From: an uncultured Anaerotignum sp.
Lineage (GTDB): Bacteria > Bacillota > Clostridia > Lachnospirales > Anaerotignaceae
Assembly: GCF_905212195.1 (NCBI RefSeq)
Contig: NZ_CAJMDQ010000001.1
Coordinates: forward strand, 5,346-69,345
DNA: 64,000 nt
Direction of reading: 5' to 3'
The first letter of the stretch is position 1. Every line of letters begins with the position of its first letter. The notes beneath the pieces are model-generated. The model searched no databases. It saw only the letters and a list, made by a program, of their open reading frames with translations, and was not told the origin of the DNA. Both the position numbers and the translations under genes were made by a program. Below are positions 49,303 to 59,600 of the stretch, in pieces.

Positions 49303-51375
49303 ATGAAAAGTTACGCAGCAGATAAGGTGAGAAACGTAGTACTATTGGGTCACAGCGGTTCCGGGAAAACCACTTATGCCGAAGCAGCGCTGTTCTATTC
49401 CGGAGCAACAAAAAGATTCGGGAAAGTGGACGAAGGCAATACCGTTAGTGACTACGATCCAGAAGAAATTCGCCGTAAGGTATCTATCAGTACATCCGTA
49501 CTGCCGGTAGAATGGCAGGATACAAAAATCAACTTCTTGGATACACCTGGTTATTTTGACTTCGTGGCTGAATCCAAACTGGCTATGAGTGTAGCGGATA
49601 CAGCCCTGATCATGGTTTCCGCAAAATCCGGCGTAGAAGTTGGTACTGAAAAAGCATGGGAATACACCGAAGAAATGCATCTGCCTCGTATTTTCTTTGT
49701 AAACCAGATGGACGATGAAAATGCGGACTTCGAACGCACACTGGCAGACATGCGTGTGAAATTCGGTAAATCCGTTGCACCTTTGCAGATTCCTTTCAAT
49801 GATGCAGATGGCAAATTCGTTGGCTTCATCAATCTGATCAAGAGAGATGCCAGAAAGAAAGTAGACGGCAAACTGCAGCCCTGCGAAATGCCTGAAGATA
49901 AAAAGGACGAAGTAGAAGTTCTGCGTTCCATGTTGGTAGAAGTTGCAGCAGAAAGCAGCGACGAACTCATGGAAAAATTCTTCAACGACATTGAACTGAC
50001 AGAAGAAGAAATCTACGATGGTCTGAAATATGGTATCGAAAACAATACCATCGCGCCTGTAATGTGTGGTTCCGCTACACTGGGCTATGGTGTAAAACTG
50101 CTTCTGAATACCATCGTTCGCTTTACACCTCCCGCAAACGAAGCAAAACCCAACTTCCATGCATTCCACAATGGTGAAAAAGTGGTTTACTGCTCCACAG
50201 ACGACGAAAGATTCTCTGCATTTGTATTCAAAACCATCGCAGACCCTTATATCGGCCGTCTGAACCTGTTCAGAGTTATGACTGGTAAACTGGACGCTTC
50301 CATGAGCGTTTATAACGAAGAAAAAGATACAGTGGAAAAAGTTGGTCACCTGTATGTTATCAGAGGTAAAGAACAGATCGAAGTGGATGAACTCCATTCC
50401 GGCGATATCGGTGCTCTGGCAAAACTGTCCAATACTTCCACACAGGATACACTGTCCTTGAAAGAAGCAAACATCGTTATTCCCAAAATCAGCCTGCCTG
50501 AATCCGTTCTGTGCATGGCAATCCAGCCCAAAGGCAAAGGCGATGAAGACAAACTGTCCGCAGCTCTTTCCAAGATCCGTGAAGAAGATCCTACCATCAA
50601 GATGGAAGTTAATAAAGAAACAAAACAGACATTGATCTATGGTATCGGCGAACAGCAGCTGGATGTTATGGTCAATAAACTGAAAAACAAATATAAGATT
50701 GAAGTGGAACTGAAAGATCCTATCATTCCTTATCGTGAAACAATCAAATCCAAAACTTCCGTACGCGGCAGATATAAAAAACAGTCCGGCGGTCATGGCC
50801 AGTTCGGTGACGTTGTTATGGAATTCGAACCCAGCGGCGATCTGTCTGTACCTTATGTATTCGAAGAAAAAATCTTCGGTGGTTCCGTACCCAAACAGTA
50901 CTTCCCCGCTGTAGAAAAAGGTCTGCAGGAATGCGTACAGTCTGGTGTACTGGCTGGTTACCCTGTAGTAGGTCTGAAAGCAACATTGACAGATGGTTCT
51001 TACCATCCTGTTGACTCCTCCGAAATGGCATTCAAGATGGCAACATCTGTAGCCTTCAAGGAAGGTATCCCTCAGGCAAAACCGACTATTCTGGAACCCA
51101 TTGAACATGTGGAAGTTCTGATTCCTGAAAAATACATGGGCGATATCATGGGCGACATCAACAAACGTCGTGGTCGTATCCTGAGCATGGACGCTGTTGG
51201 CAATAAGAAATGCATCGTTGCAGAAGTTCCTACAGCTGAAATGCACAAATACGCAACAGATCTGCGTTCTCTGACTCAGAGCCGTGGCGATTACAGACAT
51301 CACTTCGAACGTTACGAAGAAGCTCCTATGGAAATCCAGAAGAAAATTATCGCTGCAAGAGCAGAACAGAAATAA
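49303..51375 (+). CDS. EF-G-like translational GTPase (paralogue of FusA)
   Basis: A 690-residue protein with the five EF-G domains. The G1 loop is GHSGSGKTT rather than AHIDAGKTT, G3 is DTPGYFDF, and G4 is NQMDDEN instead of NKMD. These are marks of the EF-G-like subgroup found in many anaerobes, not the main FusA. Domain IV/V blocks (SGGHGQFGDVVMEFEPS; GDIMGDINKRRGRILSMD) are intact. Its role may be recycling, stress or tolerance; no direct evidence is in the sequence. Codon use is highly biased, so it is probably well expressed. Confidence 0.9.
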   Translation: MKSYAADKVRNVVLLGHSGSGKTTYAEAALFYSGATKRFGKVDEGNTVSDYDPEEIRRKVSISTSVLPVEWQDTKINFLDTPGYFDFVAESKLAMSVADTALIMVSAKSGVEVGTEKAWEYTEEMHLPRIFFVNQMDDENADFERTLADMRVKFGKSVAPLQIPFNDADGKFVGFINLIKRDARKKVDGKLQPCEMPEDKKDEVEVLRSMLVEVAAESSDELMEKFFNDIELTEEEIYDGLKYGIENNTIAPVMCGSATLGYGVKLLLNTIVRFTPPANEAKPNFHAFHNGEKVVYCSTDDERFSAFVFKTIADPYIGRLNLFRVMTGKLDASMSVYNEEKDTVEKVGHLYVIRGKEQIEVDELHSGDIGALAKLSNTSTQDTLSLKEANIVIPKISLPESVLCMAIQPKGKGDEDKLSAALSKIREEDPTIKMEVNKETKQTLIYGIGEQQLDVMVNKLKNKYKIEVELKDPIIPYRETIKSKTSVRGRYKKQSGGHGQFGDVVMEFEPSGDLSVPYVFEEKIFGGSVPKQYFPAVEKGLQECVQSGVLAGYPVVGLKATLTDGSYHPVDSSEMAFKMATSVAFKEGIPQAKPTILEPIEHVEVLIPEKYMGDIMGDINKRRGRILSMDAVGNKKCIVAEVPTAEMHKYATDLRSLTQSRGDYRHHFERYEEAPMEIQKKIIAARAEQK

Positions 51376-51433
51376 GAACATTGCAAATAGGATAACTTTA
51401 TGATATTCTCAATGAGAGAAAATCCGAAATCAA

Positions 51434-51467
51434 GTGTCCAAAACGGTTCCCAATAAACGGTGGACAC
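51434..51467 (+). other. short hairpin after the EF-G-like gene
   Basis: GTGTCC pairs with GGACAC across a 22-base middle containing AAACGG twice. No T run follows. Confidence 0.4.
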
Positions 51468-51480
51468 ATACTATGAAAAT

Positions 51481-51556
51481 GAACAACGGTAGTTAGGAAA
51501 AGGCGGGTTTCAAGGTATTTGCTCCATGGAATCCGCCGATTCCGTATCCGTTGTTC
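51481..51556 (+). repeat. 76-nt near-perfect hairpin
   Basis: GAACAACGG (51481-51489) pairs with CCGTTGTTC (51548-51556). Inside, GGAA/TTCC, GGCGG/CCGCC and TTTCA/TGGAA-type pairs continue the stem to an eight-base loop (51516-51523). No T run follows, so it is not a terminator. It could be a structured RNA element in the mRNA or a small palindromic mobile repeat. The 253-base gap holds no gene that I can see. Confidence 0.6.
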
Positions 51557-51628
51557 AGAAACAGGGATTTTCGCATTATGAAAGGACATCATTTGGTTAT
51601 CCTGTTTTTATATGAAGGAGGAATGCTT

Positions 51629-52498
51629 GTGTTAGACGTAGCAATCATCGGCGGCGGCCCTGCTGCTTTATCAGCGGCATTGAACTGCCGTCAAAGAAAT
51701 AAAACCGTAACAATTTTCGGCAGAAGTCTGGACAGCTCTCTGCTCTTTGCAGCAGAAAAGGTGGACAACTATCTGGGTCTGCCGGATATGGCTGGGGAAG
51801 AACTGCTGAATACGTTCTATGCTCATGCCATGAAAAACGGCGTAGAATTCAAAGAAGCCCGTATCAGTCAGATCATGTCTATGGGTGACTACTATATGAT
51901 TAATGCGGAAAATGAATTCATTCAGGCGAAAGCCATCATTTTGGCAACAGGTCTGAGCAAAAGCAAAGGCATTGCCGGAGAAATGGAATATCTGGGCAAA
52001 GGCGTCAGCTACTGCGCAACTTGTGACGGTATGCTCTATCGTGGCAAAAAAGTCGTTGTAGTAGCGGAAAATGAAGAGGGGGAAGCAGAAGCAAACTTCC
52101 TGGCGGATATCTGTGCGGAAGTGCTGTATGTACCTCTGTATCAGCCCGTTCTGTCCTTGAAGGATAATGTAAAAGTCGTCAATGGCAAACCCAAAGCCGT
52201 TTTGGGAGAAAATGACCGTGTGACAGGTCTGGAACTGGCAGACGAAACACTGGGCTGTGATGGTATTTTCTTTGCGAAAAACTCCATGCCTCCTGAAAGT
52301 CTGCTCTTTGGTCTGGAAACAGAAGGTAAAAACATTGTGGTAAATCGTAAAATGGAAACAAACCTGCCTCGTGTTTATGCGGCAGGGGACTGCACAGGCG
52401 CGCCTTATCAGATTGCAAAGGCTGTTGGGGAAGGTCTGGTAGCGGCTCTTTCCGCAGCGGCAGCCATCGACCAGCTGGATAGAGAACAGCAGAAATAA
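51629..52498 (+). CDS. FAD-dependent disulfide oxidoreductase, thioredoxin-reductase-like
   Basis: A 289-residue flavoprotein. FAD site IIGGGPAALSAALNCRQRNK is at the N-terminus, the redox pair YCATCDG near residue 127, and the second FAD contact VYAAGDCTGAPYQIAKAVGEG near the end. The middle NAD(P) domain lacks the usual GGGNSAxEEA and HRRxxxR; the site reads VVAENEEGEAEAN. It may accept electrons from ferredoxin or a flavodoxin rather than NADPH. The GTG start at 51629 suits GGAGG (seven bases); an ATG two codons earlier is too close. Confidence 0.88.
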   Translation: MLDVAIIGGGPAALSAALNCRQRNKTVTIFGRSLDSSLLFAAEKVDNYLGLPDMAGEELLNTFYAHAMKNGVEFKEARISQIMSMGDYYMINAENEFIQAKAIILATGLSKSKGIAGEMEYLGKGVSYCATCDGMLYRGKKVVVVAENEEGEAEANFLADICAEVLYVPLYQPVLSLKDNVKVVNGKPKAVLGENDRVTGLELADETLGCDGIFFAKNSMPPESLLFGLETEGKNIVVNRKMETNLPRVYAAGDCTGAPYQIAKAVGEGLVAALSAAAAIDQLDREQQK

Positions 52499-52551
52499 AA
52501 TAAAATTTTCTTAAAATTATCTCATTTTTTGCAAAAACGAAGCAAATGAAA

Positions 52552-52611
52552 GAAAACCGGAGAAATCGAGAGTAAAAATTAGTTTTTTTCTTGAATTTCT
52601 TCGGTTTTTTC
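52552..52611 (+). terminator. intrinsic terminator after the FAD oxidoreductase
   Basis: AAAACCGGAGAAAT pairs with ATTTCTTCGGTTTT (one G-U), 28-base loop, then T tract. Confidence 0.7.
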
Positions 52612-52653
52612 TGTATATTCCGAAATATTTGAGAATAACATCTTATATGGGAT

Positions 52654-52682
52654 TTGAATATTCCTGGGAAAATAGCTAATAT
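52654..52682 (+). promoter_or_regulatory. promoter of groES-groEL
   Basis: TTGAAT, 17 bases, TAATAT; the CIRCE operator begins 11 bases downstream of the -10. Confidence 0.75.
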
Positions 52683-52693
52683 AGTATCAGAAA

Positions 52694-52720
52694 TTAGCAC
52701 TCGATAAAAATGAGTGCTAA
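52694..52720 (+). promoter_or_regulatory. CIRCE operator (HrcA binding site)
   Basis: TTAGCACTC, nine bases, GAGTGCTAA: an exact match to the CIRCE consensus. HrcA should repress groESL until heat shock. hrcA is not in the window. Confidence 0.97.
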
Positions 52721-52748
52721 CAACAAGAATACAAGGAGGCAGAATAAT

Positions 52749-53036
52749 ATGAAACTTGCACCATTAGGAGATAAAGTTGTATTGAAACAGTTAGAAGCAG
52801 AAGAAACCACAAAATCCGGTTTGATTCTGACTTCTTCTTCTCAGGAAAAACCCCAGGAAGCTATCGTTGTGGCTGTAGGCCCCGGCGGACTGGTTGGCGA
52901 TGTAAATGTAGAAATGGTTCTGAAAGAAGGCGACCATGTTATCTTCCCTAGATACGGCGCTACTCAGATCAAATTTGAAGGTGAAGAATACCTGGTAATG
53001 CGTCAGAATGACATTCTGGCAATCGTAAAAGACTGA
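52749..53036 (+). CDS. groES: co-chaperonin GroES
   Basis: A 95-residue lid subunit of the GroEL-GroES folding chamber. The start KLAPLGDKVVLKQLEAEE, mobile loop KSGLILTSSSQEKPQEA and GDHVIFPRYGATQIKFEGEEY are family blocks. The start was set at MKLAPLG after AAGGAGG; the longer frame runs through the CIRCE region and is not coding. Heat-shock control by HrcA through CIRCE is expected. Confidence 0.97.
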   Translation: MKLAPLGDKVVLKQLEAEETTKSGLILTSSSQEKPQEAIVVAVGPGGLVGDVNVEMVLKEGDHVIFPRYGATQIKFEGEEYLVMRQNDILAIVKD

Positions 53037-53059
53037 TTTTAAAACTTCTCAATATTTAG

Positions 53060-54706
<1,647 letters not shown>

Positions 54707-54758
54707 GCCGAAATCCCTTTCATGCCTTGGGGCAGGGTTCCCGATGATGGACTGTGGA

Positions 54759-55265
54759 TTACAAAAAGTAGTTCGTAGACATATTCAGAAATCTGCTCCA
54801 TCTGTGGTATTCAAAATAACAAAGAAGCTGTTCCGCATTGTGCGGGACAGCTTCTTTTTGTGTAGAAATGATTGTTCCATCCTCAAAAAGGATTTCCACA
54901 TTGTCCATGGTTCTATCGATTGCGATGTCTTTGATATCTAAGGAAGAACTTGATCCGGCATACTTAAATCTGATGAATTGTGCATCATCACTGAGCCATC
55001 CAATCATTGCATTGGTATCATCGTAATAAGAGCGAGGATACCATTCTATTTTGAAGTCACCAACATAGGTGGCTTCTTCTGTGAATAGCTTATTTTTGAT
55101 GGACCCATCTATGGAAATAGACGTTTCATGGATTCCATCGTTGACAGTATAAACAACTGCTTTCAGTTCTTTGGTTATGGGAATGGGGCGCTGCAATATA
55201 TAAATAATGGCTAAAATGATACATATACCGACAATCATAGACCCTTTTCTTTTTTTCATCATCAT
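54759..55265 (-). CDS. membrane-anchored protein of unknown function
   Basis: A 168-residue protein with a basic start (MMMKKRKGSM), one hydrophobic helix (about 10-26) and an outer domain of mixed beta strands with many aromatic and acidic residues. It is not recognised. The ATG was chosen because AAGGGGG lies a few bases upstream. Its 3' part encodes KEAVPHNAEQLL across the groEL terminator hairpin, so its last 20-30 residues may be an extension shaped by that structure. Convergent to groEL. Confidence 0.55.
   Translation of the reverse strand: MMMKKRKGSMIVGICIILAIIYILQRPIPITKELKAVVYTVNDGIHETSISIDGSIKNKLFTEEATYVGDFKIEWYPRSYYDDTNAMIGWLSDDAQFIRFKYAGSSSSLDIKDIAIDRTMDNVEILFEDGTIISTQKEAVPHNAEQLLCYFEYHRWSRFLNMSTNYFL
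54821..54862 (+). terminator. intrinsic terminator of groES-groEL
   Basis: AAAGAAGCTGTTCCGC pairs with GCGGGACAGCTTCTTT (one G-U), loop ATTGT, then T run. It lies within the coding part of the convergent minus-strand gene. Confidence 0.85.
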
Positions 55266-55426
55266 GAGATGCCCCCTTTTTGTCGTTGATAGCACTTCCT
55301 TTAATACAATTTTACCATTTTTAAAATGCTCCTTCCAGCTGGCTTACGAAAAACAGCCAATAAATTTTTGGCAGTGAAGCAGTTTTGGTTTTTGGGGGAC
55401 AACTTACCTTTTTATGAATTTGGAGG

Positions 55427-55478
55427 AAGAAACATCTTCTATGTTTCTTTTTTTGTGCAATCGTCTTTTTTGCACAAG
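55427..55478 (+). other. two hairpins in the ispG upstream gap
   Basis: The first pairs GAAACAT with ATGTTTC and is followed by seven T, so it looks like a terminator. The second pairs TTGTGCAA with TTGCACAA (55453-55460, 55470-55477). The 319-base gap 55266-55584 has no convincing gene; a 78-codon frame across it lacks a ribosome site and family features. An extended -10 (TGCTATACT, 55529-55537) precedes ispG. Confidence 0.5.
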
Positions 55479-55584
55479 GGGAAGGCTGTTGTTTTGGCTG
55501 GTTTTGTGTGGTCTGTTTTTTCGGATTGTGCTATACTATACCATAGCGAAATATTGATTTGAATACATAAAAGGGAGTGCAGAT

Positions 55585-56634
55585 ATGCAGAGAACGGAAA
55601 CAAGAACCGTACAGGTTGGCAATTTGAAATTGGGCGGCGGCAACCCTGTTGTCATCCAGTCCATGTGTAATACAGATACCAGAGATGTGGCAGCGACTGT
55701 GGCGCAGATTCATGCGCTGGAAGCGGCTGGCTGTGAACTGGTGCGTGTGGCAGTGCCTGATATGAAAGCGGCAGATGCCATCGGCGAAATCAAAAAACAG
55801 ATTCATATTCCTCTGGTGGCAGACATTCATTTCGATTATCGTCTGGCATTGCGTGTCATGGAACTGGGCATTGACAAAGTTCGTATCAACCCCGGCAACA
55901 TCGGCGATGAAGACCGCATCCGTCAGGTGGTGGAAATGGCGAAAGAAAAACATATCCCCATCCGTATTGGTGTAAACAGCGGCTCTCTGGAAAAAGAACT
56001 GGTGGAAAAATACGGCGGCGTAACTCCTCAGGGCTTGGTAGAAAGTGCCTTGAAACATGTAAAAATTCTGGAAAAATACGATTTCCATGATATTGTTGTT
56101 TCCATCAAGGCTTCTGATGTGCCTTTCTCTCTGGAAGCTTATCGGATTCTGTCCGAAAGCATTCCTTATCCCATCCATGTGGGTATTACAGAAGCGGGAA
56201 CCGTTTATATCGGTACTATCAAATCCGCAGTAGGTATTGGCGCTATTCTGGCAATGGGCATTGGCGATACCATTCGTGTATCTTTGACTGGTGACCCTGT
56301 GGAAGAAGTGCGTGCAGCAAAAGAAATTCTGAAATGTCTGGGTCTGCGGAAATTTGGTATTGAACTGATTTCCTGCCCTACTTGCGGCAGAACACAGATT
56401 GACCTGATTTCCATTGCCAATGAAGTGGAAAAACGTTGTGCTTCCATCAAAAAGGACATCAAAGTGGCTGTTATGGGCTGCGTGGTAAATGGCCCCGGCG
56501 AAGCGAAAGAAGCAGATATCGGTATTGCTGGCGGTAATGGCGTTGGCATCCTGTTCAAAAAAGGTGAACTTATCCGCAAAGTGGATGAAAGCCAGCTGGT
56601 AGACGCTTTGATGGAAGAAATTGATAAACTGTGA
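55585..56634 (+). CDS. ispG: 4-hydroxy-3-methylbut-2-enyl diphosphate synthase
   Basis: A 349-residue Fe-S enzyme (GcpE) that makes HMBPP from MEcPP, the next-to-last step of the MEP route. The TIM-barrel start [17 protein letters not shown] and [12 protein letters not shown] are clear. The three cluster cysteines are in SCPTCGR and [11 protein letters not shown]. It depends on the Fe-S machinery made by nifS/nifU. In relatives it often follows dxr and rseP; here it stands first before polC. Confidence 0.97.
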   Translation: MQRTETRTVQVGNLKLGGGNPVVIQSMCNTDTRDVAATVAQIHALEAAGCELVRVAVPDMKAADAIGEIKKQIHIPLVADIHFDYRLALRVMELGIDKVRINPGNIGDEDRIRQVVEMAKEKHIPIRIGVNSGSLEKELVEKYGGVTPQGLVESALKHVKILEKYDFHDIVVSIKASDVPFSLEAYRILSESIPYPIHVGITEAGTVYIGTIKSAVGIGAILAMGIGDTIRVSLTGDPVEEVRAAKEILKCLGLRKFGIELISCPTCGRTQIDLISIANEVEKRCASIKKDIKVAVMGCVVNGPGEAKEADIGIAGGNGVGILFKKGELIRKVDESQLVDALMEEIDKL

Positions 56635-56664
56635 TTTGGAAAATAATCGGAAAGGAGGGGCGAT

Positions 56665-59600
56665 ATGACAGCGAAAAAATTTCCGCTGGTATTTGATAAG
56701 GTTTCTCTTTCCGCCCCTTTGCAGGAAGTGTTTCGGGAAACGACAGTACTTTCTTTGACTATTCACCGGAAGGAGCGGGAAATTGTAACAGAGATTGCGG
56801 CAGATGAAGTCATTCCGCCTTTGTACTGGGAAAAACTGCGGAAAGAAATGATGCAGCAGCTTCCCGGTGTGAAAGAAGTGCATATTTTCCCCAAATATCA
56901 GTTGATGGATAAAGAACCCAAGGCGGTTCTGACGGATTTCTGGGATACCATCCGCAGTCATGTGGCTTCTCAGAGTAAGGTTTGCAGCGGTGTCATTTCC
57001 GATGCGGACTGGGATTATCAGGATGGCAAGATGCAGATTTTTGTAAAGCATAACATGGCTTACTATCTGTCCCAGAAAAAACTGGATGATGCTGTGGCAA
57101 AGCTGGTGCAGGAAGAAACAGGACTGGCTATGTCTGTGCAGTTCAAAAACGTGCAGAGCAGTGAGGAAGACCGTGCCCGTATGGAACAGGAACAGCGGAC
57201 AAAAACAGAGGAACTCCTCCAACAGATTGCTTCTGCCACACAGGCGGCGGAGCAAGCGAAAGTTTCCGCAGAAGTTGGGGCAGTCAGCGAAGCTGTTTCC
57301 AGAGGCATCCTCTTTGGCAAAGAATTTACTGGTACCCCTGTGAAAATTGTGGATACGAAAATTCCCGGAGAATCTGTCATTGTGGAAGGGAACATTTTCA
57401 ATATCGAACCTAGAGAAATCAAAGGGGAAAAATACATTGTTTCCTTTGATATTACAGATAAGTCTGATTCCACAACGGTAAAATTCTTTGTAAAACGGTC
57501 TGTTTTCGACAACGAACTGAAAGATAAAATCAAAAAAGACGCTTACCTTCGTGTGCAGGGGGAAGTGCAGTTTGATAAATATGCCAAGGAAATCAACATC
57601 ATGGCGAAAGCCATCATGACGGCACAGGCACCTCCGCCGCGTATGGATACAGCAGAAGAAAAACGCGTGGAACTCCATCTTCATACCCAGATGAGCAGTA
57701 TGGACGGCGTAACACCTGTAAAAACTTATATCAAACGCGCCATTGATTGGGGACATAAAGCCATTGCTATCACAGACCATGGTGTGGTACAGGCCTTCCC
57801 CGATGCCATGAATGCGGCAGATAAATCTGATTTGAAAGTCATTTATGGCGTAGAAGCCTATCTCATTGATGACTTGGGCAATGCGGTATTCTCTCCCAGA
57901 GGGCAGAATCTGGACGATACCTATGTGGTATTCGATATCGAAACCACTGGTCTTTCTAAGGAAAAAGAAATGATTACGGAAATTGGTGCCGTAAAGGTGG
58001 CAGACGGGAAAATCGTTGACCGTTTCAGTACTTTTGTCAATCCCCAGCGTCCCATTTCTGCGGAAATCACAAAACTGACAGGCATTACCGACGATATGGT
58101 GAAAGACGCGCCTACCATCGAAAATGTTCTGCCGGAATTCCTGAAATTCTGCGAAGATACAGTATTGGTAGCGCACAATGCTTCTTTTGATACTGGCTTT
58201 ATCCGTATTGCGGCAGAAAGAGCCGGTCTGGGAGAACTGCATCATACCATTGTGGATACTTTGGAACTGGCAAGAGCATTGCTGCCGGAACTGAATAAAC
58301 ACAAATTGGATATTGTTTGTGAACATTTGGGCGTGACCCTCAACGGACACCATCGTGCCGTCAACGACGCGGAAGCAACGGCAGAAGTATTCATCAAGTT
58401 TTTGGATATGCTGGCAGAAAAGAAAGTTTTCACTCTGGATGAAATCAATGTCCTTGCCAGCCGTACTGTAAACTATAAAAAACTCCGCGCTTACCATGCC
58501 ATCATTCTGGTGAAGAACTATACTGGTCTGCGAAATCTCTATGAACTGGTTTCCATGGCCCATATTGATTATTTCTTCCGTCGTCCCAGAATTCCCAAAA
58601 GCAAATTCATGCAGATGCGGGAAGGGCTGATTCTGGGTAGTGCCTGCGAAGCAGGGGAATTGTACCGTGCCCTTTTGGACGGCGAACCGAAACAGCGCAT
58701 CGAAGAACTGGTACATTTCTATGATTATCTGGAAATCCAGCCTTTGGGCAACAATAAATTTATGATTGATTCTCCCAGAGTGGAAAATATCCATTCCATG
58801 GAAGATATCAAAAACATGAATCGAAAGATTGTAGAACTGGGTGAAACTTACGGAAAACCTGTTGTGGCAACATGTGACGTGCATTTCATAGACCCAGATG
58901 ACGCGGCATACCGTAAAATTATCATGGCAGCGGAAGGTTTCCCTGACGCGGACAACCAGCCGCCCTTGTATTTCAGAACAACAGATGAAATGCTGGCGGA
59001 ATTTGACTATCTGGGAGAGGAAAAAGCAAGAGAGGTTGTCATTACCAACACCAATCTCATTGCAGACCAGATTGAGAAGATTAAACCCATTCCAGACGAA
59101 ACATTCCCTCCTAAAATCGAGGGCGCCGATGAACAGCTGCGACAGATTTGCATGGATAAGGCACATTCCATTTATGGTGACCCTTTGCCGCCATTGGTAC
59201 AGGAGCGTTTGGAAACAGAACTGAACTCTATCATCAGCAACGGTTATGCGGTGCTTTATATCATTGCGCAGAAACTGGTATGGAAATCTGTGGCTGACGG
59301 CTATCTGGTTGGTTCCCGTGGTTCCGTAGGTTCTTCCTTTGCGGCAAATATGGCAGGGATTACGGAAGTAAATTCTTTGCCGCCCCATTATGTTTGCCCC
59401 AATTGTAAATATTCCGACTTTGATTCGGATTTGGTGAAATCTTACGCCATGGAAGAAGCCAGCGGATGTGACATGCCTGATATGAACTGCCCCAAATGCG
59501 GCACACTCATGCATAAGGATGGGCATGATATTCCATTCCAGACATTCCTTGGATTTGAAGGGGATAAAGAACCGGATATCGACCTGAACTTTTCCGGGGA

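Noticed and set aside
49342..51381. A 679-codon minus-strand frame opposite the EF-G-like gene
   Set aside because: Same antisense-shadow signature, no start signal.
51434..51467. Terminal repeat of an insertion sequence
   Set aside because: No transposase remnant or target duplication is seen nearby.
55326..55562. 78-codon frame before ispG
   Set aside because: No ribosome site, crosses two hairpins and a promoter-like element, and no family resemblance.
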